Source: Alkalihalobacillus sp047302405 (GTDB lineage Bacteria > Bacillota > Bacilli > Bacillales > Bacillaceae_D). Taken from it: DNA of 64,000 bases. The first letter of the stretch is position 1. The number at the start of each line of letters is the position of its first letter. Of this stretch, positions 27,691 to 37,322 are shown piece by piece. Under the pieces are notes generated by a model. The model was not told the origin of the DNA and ran no database searches. It was given only the letters and a program-made list of their open reading frames with translations. Both the position numbers and the translations under genes were made by a program. The stretch lies in the NCBI RefSeq assembly GCF_047302405.1, contig NZ_CP154853.1, forward strand, positions 2,976,001-3,040,000. Direction: 5' to 3'.

Positions 27691-28572
27691 CTACTTAACC
27701 CTTGTTTTACCTTTACTTGGGAAACGTAATGTTTCTACAACATCTCTTGTTTCATTTAAATGTTTAACAGACTTGTCGTATTGAGAGGAAGCGACACACA
27801 TAAATAAAATGTCGATGACTTGGAGTTGAGCAATTCGCGATGACGTTGCACCACTTCGGAAGGTTGGTTCTTTTGTTGCCGATGTATAAAGCTGAATATC
27901 GGCTGTTTCACTGACGAGCGATTGCCCATACTTCGTTAAACTTATTGTGGACAGCCCTTTTTTCTTAGCAACCTCTAAAAATTGACTAACTTCTCTCGTT
28001 TCACCAGAAAAAGAAATTCCAATCGCCACATCTTCATCGGTTGCGGTTGCGACTAATGTCGTCGCCATATGAACATCAGTAAAAGCATACGTTGTTTTAT
28101 CAATACGTAAAAACTTCTGCTGGGCATCGTGGGCGATAATTCCAGAAGCTCCGATCCCAAAAAAGTGAATACGTCTTGCCTTAATTAACTTCTCAATCGC
28201 TTTTTCTAATTCTTCAATATTTAATAGATCGGCTGTTTCACGAATCGTTTGAATCGAGTTGCTCGTCATTTTGTCAATAATCGTTATTGCCGATTCATTC
28301 GGTTCAATATCTCTAGGCCCGTGCTCTGTTTTCTTTTGTAGGTCTCCTGCAATCCGTAACTTCAAATCGGGTAAGCCTTTTAAATTTAATGATTTACATA
28401 AACGAATTACGGCAGCACTACTTGTGGCACTTCTTTTCCCTAATTCATGTGCTGTTAACGAAATAGACTCCTGTGGATGCTCAATAAGATACTCAGCAAT
28501 TTTTTTCTCAGAAGGAGGTAATTTTGGCAACATTTCCGTTAACATAACAAGGCCACCCGTCATAAATGACAT
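27691..28572 (-). CDS. murR: RpiR-family regulator, MurR-like
   Basis: A 293-residue regulator with an N-terminal RpiR helix-turn-helix (SEKKIAEYLIEHPQ; ELGKRSATSSAAVIRLCKSLNLKGLPDLK) and a C-terminal SIS domain (IHFFGIGASGIIAHDAQQKFLRI; GISFSGETREVSQ). MurR proteins sense MurNAc 6-phosphate and control murQ and related genes. Position at the end of the nagZ/amiE group and the analogous Bacillus subtilis order (nagZ-amiE-murR-murQ) support the name. Its binding site was not established. Confidence 0.85.
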   Translation of the reverse strand: MSFMTGGLVMLTEMLPKLPPSEKKIAEYLIEHPQESISLTAHELGKRSATSSAAVIRLCKSLNLKGLPDLKLRIAGDLQKKTEHGPRDIEPNESAITIIDKMTSNSIQTIRETADLLNIEELEKAIEKLIKARRIHFFGIGASGIIAHDAQQKFLRIDKTTYAFTDVHMATTLVATATDEDVAIGISFSGETREVSQFLEVAKKKGLSTISLTKYGQSLVSETADIQLYTSATKEPTFRSGATSSRIAQLQVIDILFMCVASSQYDKSVKHLNETRDVVETLRFPSKGKTRVK

Positions 28573-28724
28573 TTCGTATCAACCCTTTTCCATCAAAATA
28601 TTCTTAACGTCATTATACTAGATTTCTTATCGCATCACACTGATTTCGGATTGACTCTTTTCGTCGTAATCGTTTTCCATTTCTTCCTCATTCATATGCT
28701 TCTCGATTTTCACTCAATATTCTT

Positions 28725-30311
28725 CTAAATGAACGCTTTTTTGACCGTCACTGGAGCTTTTCCGACAGGCTCAAGCTCACCAAACAAAATCGCTGCTGCC
28801 GTCGATAAAGCCGGGTAACTCAACTCATACGTATTCAAATAGACATCGATTTCATTTGGTAAAATGTTAATATCATAAGGACTTCTCATCGCCACAACAA
28901 CGACACTCTTACCTAAATCAATCAATGTTTGAACAACCTTTACTTGTGTTGCATCAATTGAAGCCGAAACGAGACCTATTATGACTTGCTCATATGGGGC
29001 TACTTCTTGAACTAATTGCTCTAGTGATACAGGCAATGAAATGACATCAGCTTCCGTAACGTATTCTTGGATAGCTAAACCTAATGCTGAATGAGCGTAT
29101 TGTTTATCTTCTGCTTTTGTTAAAATTGTATTTTCGGGTTCAATGACTAACCGTTTTTGTTCCTTTTTTAAAGGCAATTGAGCCCCACCTTTTTCAAGAG
29201 TGACACTTTTTTGATACACATTCAGCGCTTTTTCTTCATGTTTTTTAGAACCAACGATTTTGGATACGGATTGTTCATTTGCTAAATCTAGCTGTTCCCA
29301 ACTCGTATACTTTTTCTTTAATTCTATTATTCGTTCATAAGCAGCATCGATTTGTGCTTCCCTTAATTCACCATTGGCAAGTGCTTTTTTGATTTCATTC
29401 AGCGCTCCTTTTTGTTTATCCAATCTATGAGAAATCATCACAACGTCAATTCCCGCTTTTAAAGCCCCAACCGCTCCTTTTTCCGTCCCAACCGTTTTAG
29501 CAATTGCATCCATTTCGAGACAATCTGTTGTCACAACCCCATTAAAACCAAGCTTTTCACGCAGCAATCCTGTAATCACATTTTTTGATAAAGTCGCAGG
29601 TGTCTCCTCATTTGGTTCAAGTGCAGGGAAATGGATATGAGCAGACATCACGGTATCAGCACCAGCTTGAATACATTCTTTAAAAGGAACCAATTCGATT
29701 CGCTCTAATCGTTCAAGAGAATGCTCAATTTGGGGCATTCCTAAATGCGAGTCAACATTTGTATCACCATGACCAGGAAAATGCTTTAACGTTGTGACCA
29801 TTCCTGCTTTTTGCAGTCCTTTCATCGTTTCTTTGCCAAACGCTGCAACCTGCTCCGTTTTTTCACCAAACGAGCGGACACCAATGACCGGATTATCTGG
29901 GTTATTGTTAACATCAAGGACCGGAGCTAAATTCCAGTTAATACCGAGAGCTTTTAACTCCTCACCACATATTACCCCAAGCTCAAAAGCATTTTTTATA
30001 TCTCCTGTAGCAGCCGTCGCCATCGCCCCCGGTAAAATGGTCGTCCCGTCTCCAATTCGACGCACGATACCATTTTCTTGATCAACACAAATTAGAAGCG
30101 GGTAAGCCTGTTTTGCTTCATAAGCGATTTGCTGCAATTCCGTTGTTAAGGCAAGTACTTCCTCAGGTGTCCCAATATTTCGTGCAAATAAAATAATCCC
30201 ACCAATATGATAATCTTGAATAAACTGCTTCATCTCTTTCGGTACTTTTTTTCCATCAAAACCGACGACAAATAATTGACCTAACTTTTCTTCTAAACTT
30301 AATGACGTCAT
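28725..30311 (-). CDS. nagZ: Beta-N-acetylglucosaminidase NagZ (GH3), cytoplasmic form
   Basis: Removes GlcNAc from GlcNAc-MurNAc or GlcNAc-anhydroMurNAc muropeptides. A 528-residue GH3 protein with LEEKLGQLFVVGFDG at the start, KHFPGHGDTNVDSHLGMPQ (the NagZ loop with the catalytic Asp/His pair) around 176-194, and VVTTDCLEMDAIAKT (nucleophile Asp) near 258-272. A second domain of about 180 residues follows. There is no signal peptide, unlike the secreted Bacillus subtilis NagZ, so cleavage should occur inside the cell after import. It lies 21 bases after the amiE-like gene. Confidence 0.92.
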   Translation of the reverse strand: MTSLSLEEKLGQLFVVGFDGKKVPKEMKQFIQDYHIGGIILFARNIGTPEEVLALTTELQQIAYEAKQAYPLLICVDQENGIVRRIGDGTTILPGAMATAATGDIKNAFELGVICGEELKALGINWNLAPVLDVNNNPDNPVIGVRSFGEKTEQVAAFGKETMKGLQKAGMVTTLKHFPGHGDTNVDSHLGMPQIEHSLERLERIELVPFKECIQAGADTVMSAHIHFPALEPNEETPATLSKNVITGLLREKLGFNGVVTTDCLEMDAIAKTVGTEKGAVGALKAGIDVVMISHRLDKQKGALNEIKKALANGELREAQIDAAYERIIELKKKYTSWEQLDLANEQSVSKIVGSKKHEEKALNVYQKSVTLEKGGAQLPLKKEQKRLVIEPENTILTKAEDKQYAHSALGLAIQEYVTEADVISLPVSLEQLVQEVAPYEQVIIGLVSASIDATQVKVVQTLIDLGKSVVVVAMRSPYDINILPNEIDVYLNTYELSYPALSTAAAILFGELEPVGKAPVTVKKAFI

Positions 30312-30332
30312 AATTAAATAGACACCTTCCTT

Positions 30333-31382
30333 TTATTTAAAATAAGAGCGAACGATATTATGAAATCTCGGTCTCAGACGCAAAATCGGATCCTTTCTTC
30401 CATAATGAACTCGATTTGTTAATAAAATGACACGAAGATCGATCTTTGGATCAAACCAAATGCTCGTACCTGTAAAACCAGTATGACCGTATGATTGTGG
30501 TGAAAATAAGTCACCACAAGAAGAGACAATGTTGCTTTTTAAAATCCAGCCAAGTCCACGAAACTCTGAATCAAACGGACTATAATTTTTTCTTGAAATT
30601 TGTAGAGAAGGGGCAGATAAAATCGTTTTACCTTTATAAACTCCATCACTTGCGATCATTTCAGCAAAATGGGTTAAATCCGACATTGTCGAAAAAAGTC
30701 CTGCATGCCCGCTTATTCCACCCATAAATTCCGTATTATCATCATGAACAATCCCTTGCTTATAGCTTTGGAGGCTTTCACTATATTCAGTTGCTGCATA
30801 CCTTTTTTCGCTAAAGGTCGGGTTAAACCCTGTCTCCTTCATCTCTAAAGGTTCAAAGACTTCCTTTTGGACAAAGTCTTCAAACCTTTCTTCGGTAACC
30901 GCTTCAATGATTTGATATAACGTAATAAAGCCTAAATCACTATAGATGACTTTTTCACCAATGGCCGAAACGAGCGACTCTTGATAAATCTGAGTCATTA
31001 TTTGTTCCGTTTCTAGTTTTTCTTCATAATAGCGACGGTGGGCCGGTAATCCAGAAGTATGTGTTAATAAATGTTTAATCGTTATGTCTTCTTTTCCGTT
31101 TGTTGCAAACTTAGGTAAAATCGTTTTAACACGGTCATCTAAATGAATTTCCCCGAATTCAATCAGTTTCAAAATGGCTGGTAACGTCGCCACAACCTTT
31201 GTTAATGAAGCTAAATCAAAAACCGTATTTAAGGCCATCTTTTCTTTTGTAGGAAAAACGATCCGATGTCCTAAAGCCTCTTCATAAAGCACTTTCCCCT
31301 GATGAGAAATATGGATCACTGCCCCAGGAATATGCTTGAGGTTAATCTCCTTTTCTATAAATTCTCGAACTCTTTTTTCCAA
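30333..31382 (-). CDS. Serine beta-lactamase-like hydrolase, AmiE-like muropeptide amidase
   Basis: A 350-residue penicillin-binding/beta-lactamase-fold hydrolase. The SxxK motif is in FDLASLTKVVATL, the YxN-like motif in YSDLGFITLYQ, and the third motif in YGHTGFTGTS. In Bacillus subtilis the paralogue next to nagZ, AmiE (YbbE), removes the peptide from MurNAc; the same neighbourhood suggests the same task. No signal peptide is seen, so it should act in the cytoplasm. TTG at 31382 is preferred, with GGGAG 8 bases before it; a GTG at 31391 overlaps that ribosome site. Confidence 0.82.
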   Translation of the reverse strand: MEKRVREFIEKEINLKHIPGAVIHISHQGKVLYEEALGHRIVFPTKEKMALNTVFDLASLTKVVATLPAILKLIEFGEIHLDDRVKTILPKFATNGKEDITIKHLLTHTSGLPAHRRYYEEKLETEQIMTQIYQESLVSAIGEKVIYSDLGFITLYQIIEAVTEERFEDFVQKEVFEPLEMKETGFNPTFSEKRYAATEYSESLQSYKQGIVHDDNTEFMGGISGHAGLFSTMSDLTHFAEMIASDGVYKGKTILSAPSLQISRKNYSPFDSEFRGLGWILKSNIVSSCGDLFSPQSYGHTGFTGTSIWFDPKIDLRVILLTNRVHYGRKDPILRLRPRFHNIVRSYFK

Positions 31383-31502
31383 AATATTCACTCCCTACCA
31401 AGCTCACTAAATTTATTTAAATCGACCGGTTGATACTGGATATTCACCATAATCCCCCTTCGTTCTTCATCACAGTTGACTATTTATCCTCAGTTATGTG
31501 CA

Positions 31503-31536
31503 AAAAAACTGAGCTCAAATCAGATGCTCAGTTTCT
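31503..31536 (-). terminator. Terminator between anmK and the amiE-like gene
   Basis: AAACTGAGC and GCTCAGTTT form a 9-bp stem; on the minus strand seven T follow. It lies just past the anmK stop, so amiE-nagZ-murR probably has its own promoter or depends on read-through. Confidence 0.85.
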
Positions 31537-31552
31537 TTCACCACAAAACCAC

Positions 31553-32740
31553 TTAAAAGGGCAAAACTAATTTCCCCATCGAAACCGCCTTTGTAGCACC
31601 TGTCGCTGATGGTGTATTATTCGTTTGCTGACGTAAAAACTCATTTCCTAAAATCGCAAAAGCAATCGCTTCTTTAGCATCACTTGAAAACTCAAGAAAC
31701 TCCATTGATTTGACAGGGCGCTTTAACCCTTTTTGTAAGTGATCCATTATAAAACGATTATGCACCCCACCCCCACCAACAAACACTTCTTTTATGTCAT
31801 AAAGTGGGTCCAGTTGTTGTTGAATTGTGCTAGTAATCGAATAAACGGTAAAGCTTGTGACCGTTGCGACAATATCCTCAAATTCTAATTTACGCTCCTG
31901 GCCTTCTAACCAGATTTTTTCAGCTAGATTGCGATGATAAAATTCCCTACCAGTGCTTTTAGGATAAGGAAGTTTAAGAAAAGCGTCTTCCCTTATTAAC
32001 TTTTGAAGCCACTCCTCATCAACTTGGCCTTTTTGGGCAAGCTCCCCTGCCTCATCAAAATCCTTCGCTCCATTTGAACCAATTCGCACCATTTCATCGA
32101 TTAAGACATTTCCAGGCCCTGTATCAAAGGCCAATACTTCATGTGAAGGCTTTTCCCCTGGTGAATAGGCTGGCAAAACAGTTAAATTAGCCATTCCACC
32201 AATATTTAATAACGCTCTCCCACAAGTCTCACTTCGAAAGAGAATGTCATCAACAAATGGAACAAGTGGGGCTCCTTGACCTCCTACCGCCATATCACTT
32301 GGTCGAAAATCGCCAACTGTTACCGTTTTTGTCAGCTCGGCAATAACCGCAAGCTCCCCAATTTGAAGGGTCGCTCCTTCATTAGGAAGGTGATGGATCG
32401 TCTGTCCGTGCGAGCTCACAAAATCTAAATCTTTTAGATGATAAGGAGTTCCTTCTAAGACAAGCGATACACTTTCCGCCATTTTTTCTGCTAGCAGCAC
32501 ATTTAAACGGCAAACCTCATCGACCGAAGACGTTTCAGGATGACAAACACGCAGAATCCTCTGTTTGAGCTCTTCCTCATATTGAAGCGTTTGAAAACCT
32601 AATAACTGAACTTCTGTTGCATATCCAGAACCTTTAATTTCAACTAATGCAGCATCAATTCCATCAACAGATGTACCTGACATAAGTCCAACAGCAAGCA
32701 CCTTTTCCTTTGTTAATGGTAATACGATTGGCGTCACCAT
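31553..32740 (-). CDS. anmK: 1,6-anhydro-N-acetylmuramic acid kinase
   Basis: Opens the 1,6-anhydro ring and phosphorylates to give MurNAc 6-phosphate, the MurQ substrate. A 395-residue ASKHA kinase with LAVGLMSGTSVDGIDAALVE (phosphate-1 loop), FVSSHGQTIHHLPNEGATLQIGE, VGDFRPSDMAVGGQGAPLVP, ALLNIGGMANLT and VFVGGGGVHNRF, all family blocks. ATG at 32740 has AAAGAGGTG before it; the GTG at 32746 does not. Its presence implies that anhydro-muropeptides, the products of lytic transglycosylases, are used. A block of 52-bp repeats lies just upstream. Confidence 0.95.
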   Translation of the reverse strand: MVTPIVLPLTKEKVLAVGLMSGTSVDGIDAALVEIKGSGYATEVQLLGFQTLQYEEELKQRILRVCHPETSSVDEVCRLNVLLAEKMAESVSLVLEGTPYHLKDLDFVSSHGQTIHHLPNEGATLQIGELAVIAELTKTVTVGDFRPSDMAVGGQGAPLVPFVDDILFRSETCGRALLNIGGMANLTVLPAYSPGEKPSHEVLAFDTGPGNVLIDEMVRIGSNGAKDFDEAGELAQKGQVDEEWLQKLIREDAFLKLPYPKSTGREFYHRNLAEKIWLEGQERKLEFEDIVATVTSFTVYSITSTIQQQLDPLYDIKEVFVGGGGVHNRFIMDHLQKGLKRPVKSMEFLEFSSDAKEAIAFAILGNEFLRQQTNNTPSATGATKAVSMGKLVLPF

Positions 32741-32814
32741 TCTCACCTCTTTGTCGATTGTTTTAATAAAATGCCATTTTTTATTAGTGCGTTATTTGAT
32801 TTCCATTTTGGCTT

Positions 32815-33795
32815 TTGTTCACGTGCTTTGGGAATCATTCGGACTCTTTGATTCCCTTTCTCGCTTTTGTGCCGGTGCTTCGGGAATCATTCGGGCTCTT
32901 TGATTCCCTTTCTGGCTTTTGTTCACGTTCTTCGCGCTTCATTCGCCGGCTTTGATTCCTTTTCTCGCTTTTGTGCCAGTGCTTCGGGAATCATTCGGGC
33001 TCTTTGATTCCCTTTCTCGCTTTTGTTCACGTTCTTCGCGCTTCATTCGCCGGCTTTGATTCCTTTTCTCGCTTTTGTGCCAGTGCTTCGGGCTTCATTC
33101 AGGCTCTTTGATTCCCTTTCTCGCTTTTGTTCACGTTCTTCGCGCTTCATTCGCCGGCTTTGATTCCCTTTCTCGCTTTTGTGCCGGTGCTTGGGAATCA
33201 TTCGGGCTCTTTGATTCCCTTTCTCGCTTTTGTTCACGTGCTTTGGGCATCATTCGCCGGCTTTGATTCCCTTTCTCGCTTTTGTGCCGGTGCTTCGGGA
33301 ATCATTCGGGCTCTTTGATTCCCTTTCTCGCTTTTGTTCACGTTCTTCGGGCTTCATTCGCCGGCTTTGATTCCTTTTCTCGCTTTTGTGCCAGTGCTTC
33401 GGGCTTCATTCAGGCTCTTTGATTCCCTTTCTCGCTTTTGTACACGTTCTTCGCGCTTCATTCGCCGGCTCCGATTCCCTTTCTCGCTTTTGTGCCGGTG
33501 CTTCGGGAATCATTCGGGCTCTTTGATTCCCTTTCTCGCTTTTGTACACGTTCTTCGCGCTTCATTCGCCGGCTCCGATTCCCTTTCTCGCTTTTGTGCC
33601 GGTGCTTCGGGAATCATTCGGGCTCTTTGATTCCCTTTCTCGCTTTTGTACACGTTCTTCGCGCTTCATTCGCCGGCTCCGATTCCCTTTCTCGCTTTTG
33701 TGCCGGTGCTTCGGAAATCATTCGGGCTCTTTGATTCCCTTTCTCGCTTTTGTTCACATGCTTTCGGTATCATTCGCTCTCTTTGATTCCATCTC
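32815..33795. repeat. Large 52-bp tandem repeat block (19 units) between the sugar permease gene and anmK
   Basis: Nineteen units, each holding GATTCC, start at 32850 and run to 33785 with a spacing of 52 bases (51 once, at 33162-33213). Two unit types largely alternate: one with TCATTCGGGCTCTTTGATTC and GTGCCGGTGCTTCGG, the other with TTCATTCGCCGGCTTTGATT and GTTCACGTTCTTCG, giving a 104-base higher-order period. In the first type GGGAATCA and TGATTCCC can form a hairpin. Open frames on both strands arise only from the repetition. Confidence 0.95.
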
Positions 33796-33799
33796 CACC

Positions 33800-34759
33800 T
33801 TATTCCTTCACTCCACCAAGCGTTAAGCCTTTAATAAAGTAACGTTGGAAAATGAGGAAGAAGATAATAATTGGAACGGCGGCGACTGTTGCACCGGCCA
33901 TTAAGAACTTAAAGCTCGTTAAGTTTGCATCTTGTAATGTCTTTAACCCTGCTGGTAATGTCATCAAATCGACATCGTTGATGACAATAATTGGCCATAA
34001 GAAGGAATTCCAAATCATAACGAATGTAAAAATACCTAAGGTTACCATTGCCGGTACCGCAAGTGGCATAACAATTTTAAAGAATATTTTCAACTCACTT
34101 GCCCCGTCAATTGTCGCGGCCTCAATTAATTCATCAGGTACAGATAATAAAAATTGCCGCATTAAGAAAACCCCAAAAGCCATCGCTAAATTTGGTAATA
34201 TTAACGCCCAGTGCGTATCAAAAAGTTGAAGCTCTTGGACAATAATAAAGGTTGGAACTAGGGTAACTTGCTCTGGAATCATCATTGTTGCGATAATGGC
34301 CCAGAAGAAAATCCATTTCCCAGGGAATTGCTTTTTAGCAAAGACATAACCGGCCATCGTATCTAATAGCACAATGATTGCGGTTGTCACTATCGCTATA
34401 TACATACTATTAAAGAGCCATTTTAGAATAGGGGTCGTCGTAAATAGCCGGGTAAAAGAGCTAAATGTTTTCTCCCTCACTTCTGTCATTAAATCGCTAT
34501 GAACTTCCGCTTGGGCATAATCACCTGCACGCTCAGCCGCTCTTTTCTTTTGCCATTGGGAGATGTATTCGGTAATCCCAACTGGATATAACTTTGGTGG
34601 GGCTGATTCCACATAGGACATCGGCGTATCCATCTCTTCATTTTGATAACTAGGTAACTGTAAAGCCGTTGAAAATACCCAATATAAAGGCAAGAGAGAG
34701 ACGATAGCGATCATCGTTAATACGATTAACGTTATTGGTTTTTTTAATTTATTTAACAT
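33800..34759 (-). CDS. Sugar ABC transporter permease, MalG type (CUT1)
   Basis: A 319-residue inner-membrane permease with six hydrophobic segments. The EAA loop is ELIEAATIDGASELKIFFKIVMPLAVPA near residues 215-242, the CUT1 signature. A long extracytoplasmic insert of about 80 residues follows the first membrane segment, as in MalG-like proteins of this family. It is coupled to the MalF-type permease (18 bases). No ATPase gene is in the operon; a shared MsmX/MsmK-type ATPase elsewhere is usual for such Bacillus systems. Confidence 0.9.
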   Translation of the reverse strand: MLNKLKKPITLIVLTMIAIVSLLPLYWVFSTALQLPSYQNEEMDTPMSYVESAPPKLYPVGITEYISQWQKKRAAERAGDYAQAEVHSDLMTEVREKTFSSFTRLFTTTPILKWLFNSMYIAIVTTAIIVLLDTMAGYVFAKKQFPGKWIFFWAIIATMMIPEQVTLVPTFIIVQELQLFDTHWALILPNLAMAFGVFLMRQFLLSVPDELIEAATIDGASELKIFFKIVMPLAVPAMVTLGIFTFVMIWNSFLWPIIVINDVDLMTLPAGLKTLQDANLTSFKFLMAGATVAAVPIIIFFLIFQRYFIKGLTLGGVKE

Positions 34760-34777
34760 CGATTCTCATCCCCCTCA

Positions 34778-35701
34778 CTATTTATCCGTTTTTAATGCTT
34801 TAAATTGAGCAATCGCAAAGCCCATCAGAATAATAAATAAAATCACAGATTGGGCTGACGCCAAGCCAAAATTAAAATCTCGGAATGCCGTCTTATAAAT
34901 GACATGAACAACGGTCTCTGTTGAATAACCAGGTCCACCGCCTGTCATCATAATAATTTGAGTGAAGACTTGAAATGAACCAATTGTACTAATAATAACT
35001 AAATATAAGGTTGTTGGTTTTAACAGAGGTAACGTAATCCTTACCCACTTTTGAAATGGACTTGCTCCATCAATATCAGCCGCCTCATATAAGGAAGGAT
35101 TTATATTGTTCATCGCCGCTAAATAGATAATGATCCCAGAGCCTGGAGGTATAAGTATCGACATAATCATTAAAGATGGCAATGCTGTCGAAGTTTGAGC
35201 TAACCAGTTTACCGGCTCAAATCCAAAGAACCCTATTATGTAGTTAAATAAACCAAAACGATAGTTATACATCCAACGCCAAACCATTGCGATAATAACC
35301 ATTGAAGTAACAGTAGGAAGGTAAAAGGCCGCTCTAAAAAAAGTTTGTGATACTCTGCCTAAAGGATGAATTAAGGCAGCAATTACTAAGGCCGTAATAA
35401 TAAAGGCAGGAACAGTCACAAGTGTATAAATGAGCGTGTTCCATAATGCAGCTCTAAAAATAGGGCTTTGAAATGCGTCAATATAATGCTTAAACCCGAC
35501 ATAATCAATGGTAAAAACACCACGATCTTGAAAGGAGATAACAAACGCCCAGACGATTGGTATGAACATAAAAATAATAAAGAAAACTAACTTCGGTAAA
35601 AGAAAAAAATAGGCTGATTTGTTTTTTCTTATTTTTTCCCACAACGTTTTTTTCGGTATAATGATTTTTTCAGTTGGACTCATATTAGGGTTTGTCTCCA
35701 T
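34778..35701 (-). CDS. Sugar ABC transporter permease, MalF type (CUT1)
   Basis: A 307-residue permease with six membrane segments and the EAA loop SLYEAADIDGASPFQKWVRITLPLLKP near residues 210-236. It partners the MalG-type protein downstream. ATG at 35701 follows GAGAGGGGGAG; a longer start at 35719 would include that ribosome site. A hairpin in the 226-base gap before it may reduce permease expression relative to the binding protein. Confidence 0.9.
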   Translation of the reverse strand: METNPNMSPTEKIIIPKKTLWEKIRKNKSAYFFLLPKLVFFIIFMFIPIVWAFVISFQDRGVFTIDYVGFKHYIDAFQSPIFRAALWNTLIYTLVTVPAFIITALVIAALIHPLGRVSQTFFRAAFYLPTVTSMVIIAMVWRWMYNYRFGLFNYIIGFFGFEPVNWLAQTSTALPSLMIMSILIPPGSGIIIYLAAMNNINPSLYEAADIDGASPFQKWVRITLPLLKPTTLYLVIISTIGSFQVFTQIIMMTGGGPGYSTETVVHVIYKTAFRDFNFGLASAQSVILFIILMGFAIAQFKALKTDK

Positions 35702-35876
35702 TTTTGCTCCCCCTCTCAATTTCTACTTGATAAAATTGCTCACTTTGCTTCCGCGGCCAAACAGCTGTGCTTCCTCATTCATTGGAACTCACTCTGAGAT
35801 CATATCATCAGCACGTTTCCACAGGAGTCTTCGTATACCTAGAATAATAAACATAATTTTCAGAATAAACTTTTAA

Positions 35877-35917
35877 ATAAAAGCTCTTCTCCCTTCAACT
35901 GGAAAGAAGAGCTTTCG
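35877..35917 (-). terminator. Hairpin between the binding-protein and permease genes
   Basis: AAAGCTCTTCT and AGAAGAGCTTT form an 11-bp stem 10 bases past the binding-protein stop. On the minus strand TTTTATTT follows. Partial termination or mRNA protection here would give more binding protein than permease, a common arrangement. Confidence 0.65.
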
Positions 35918-35927
35918 TAAAATCTAA

Positions 35928-37244
35928 TTAATTACCCATAATTCTTTCTACTTCAGAACGTGCATCTTCTAAGGCTTCTTGTGGTGTTTTCTCACCATTA
36001 GCCGCCAATTGAAGCTGGCTTTGAATCACTTCATCAATTCTTGCCCATTCTGGATGGCGCGGAATTGGAATGACTTGGTCACTTAGTTCCTGTGCGGCAG
36101 CCATTCCAGGATTATCGGCAAACGGATCCATATCTGCTGTTGAGATACGAGCAGGGAATGTACCATAATTTTGTGCCATTACATATTGTTCATCGGCACT
36201 TGAGACAAGCTTCAAGAATTCGCCAACCATTTTTTTCTTCGCTTCATCTTCTTGATGGAACATCACATAACCACCAACACCACCAAATGTAACCGGCTCG
36301 CCTAAATCACCAATTGGATATTCAGCAACCATAAAGTTCATCTCATATTCTTCACTTTGTAAAGAACTAATCGCCCATGTTGCCCATGGCTGAACAGCAA
36401 TTGTACGCTGATTTAGAGCTGCAAACGCTTGGAATGTTCCTCCAACATCAGCACTTCCCATTTCAACAGGTGCCGCACCATGTTCTAATTTCAAATCAAC
36501 CAATTTTTGTAATCCACTTACAGCTTCAGGAGCATCGAATGTATACTCCGTTAAATCATCATTTAATGGGTATCCACCATCCATAAATAAGAATGGCCAA
36601 GCCTCATAATATCCAGGCATAATGTACGTAGAGAAACCATAAACATCTCCGTCTGTTAAAGCGATCATTTTCTCAACAAACTCATCATACGTCCAACGCC
36701 CATCGACTGGCGGCTCAACTCCTTTTTCTTCAAAAATGTCTAAGTTTAAGAGTAAAGTTTGTACGCTAATTGACGTTGGTACTCCGTAAATATTTCCATT
36801 GTGCTCATAGGCTTCAATTGCATTTGGATAAAAATCTTCCCACTCTTCAGCAGTAAATAAATCATCTGTTTGCTCAATCACGCCTTCTTCAATATGATTC
36901 AAACTAATTGTACCGCCACTAATATCAATCGGAGCAATGTCTGGCCATGTTTTTCCTGCAATGGCAACGCTCAGACTATCTCCAAGCTCCGCCCAAGGCT
37001 GCTGAACAATGTTAATGTCAACACCAGGATATTTTTCTTCAAATTCTGCTGCCTTTTCCTCGATCCAGTGGAATTTATTCTCATCTGCATCATCCCACCT
37101 TGGACCATCCCAAACCGTAATCGTTCCTTCCCATTCTTCCCAATTCTCAACATCTGTTGAAGAAGAATTACCCCCACATGCCGTCAGTGCAGTAAGCCCT
37201 AAAATAACAGCTCCAGCAATCAATGATTTTTTCATCTTTTTCAC
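35928..37244 (-). CDS. Lipoprotein sugar-binding protein (CUT1 importer)
   Basis: A 438-residue solute-binding protein. The signal peptide ends in LGLTALTACGG, with the lipid-carrying cysteine at about residue 23. The mature part begins with a polar linker and EGTITVWDGPRW, then FEEKYPGVDINIVQQPW, as in family 1 sugar-binding proteins. It lies between murQ and the two permease genes on the same strand. A muropeptide sugar (GlcNAc-anhydroMurNAc, MurNAc or GlcNAc-containing) is a reasonable ligand; that is inferred from neighbours only. Confidence 0.88.
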   Translation of the reverse strand: MKKMKKSLIAGAVILGLTALTACGGNSSSTDVENWEEWEGTITVWDGPRWDDADENKFHWIEEKAAEFEEKYPGVDINIVQQPWAELGDSLSVAIAGKTWPDIAPIDISGGTISLNHIEEGVIEQTDDLFTAEEWEDFYPNAIEAYEHNGNIYGVPTSISVQTLLLNLDIFEEKGVEPPVDGRWTYDEFVEKMIALTDGDVYGFSTYIMPGYYEAWPFLFMDGGYPLNDDLTEYTFDAPEAVSGLQKLVDLKLEHGAAPVEMGSADVGGTFQAFAALNQRTIAVQPWATWAISSLQSEEYEMNFMVAEYPIGDLGEPVTFGGVGGYVMFHQEDEAKKKMVGEFLKLVSSADEQYVMAQNYGTFPARISTADMDPFADNPGMAAAQELSDQVIPIPRHPEWARIDEVIQSQLQLAANGEKTPQEALEDARSEVERIMGN

Positions 37245-37322
37245 TTGAATCCCCCTACCTGCATGATTAATATGTTTAATCTCAATAGAAGAAATGACCT
37301 TCTATTAAGAGTAATACCGTGG

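Noticed and set aside
33043..33826. Overlapping open frames on both strands in the 52-bp repeat block, some near 100 codons.
   Set aside because: The unit is not a multiple of three and repeats rotate through all frames; there are no ribosome sites. The frames are by-products of repetition.
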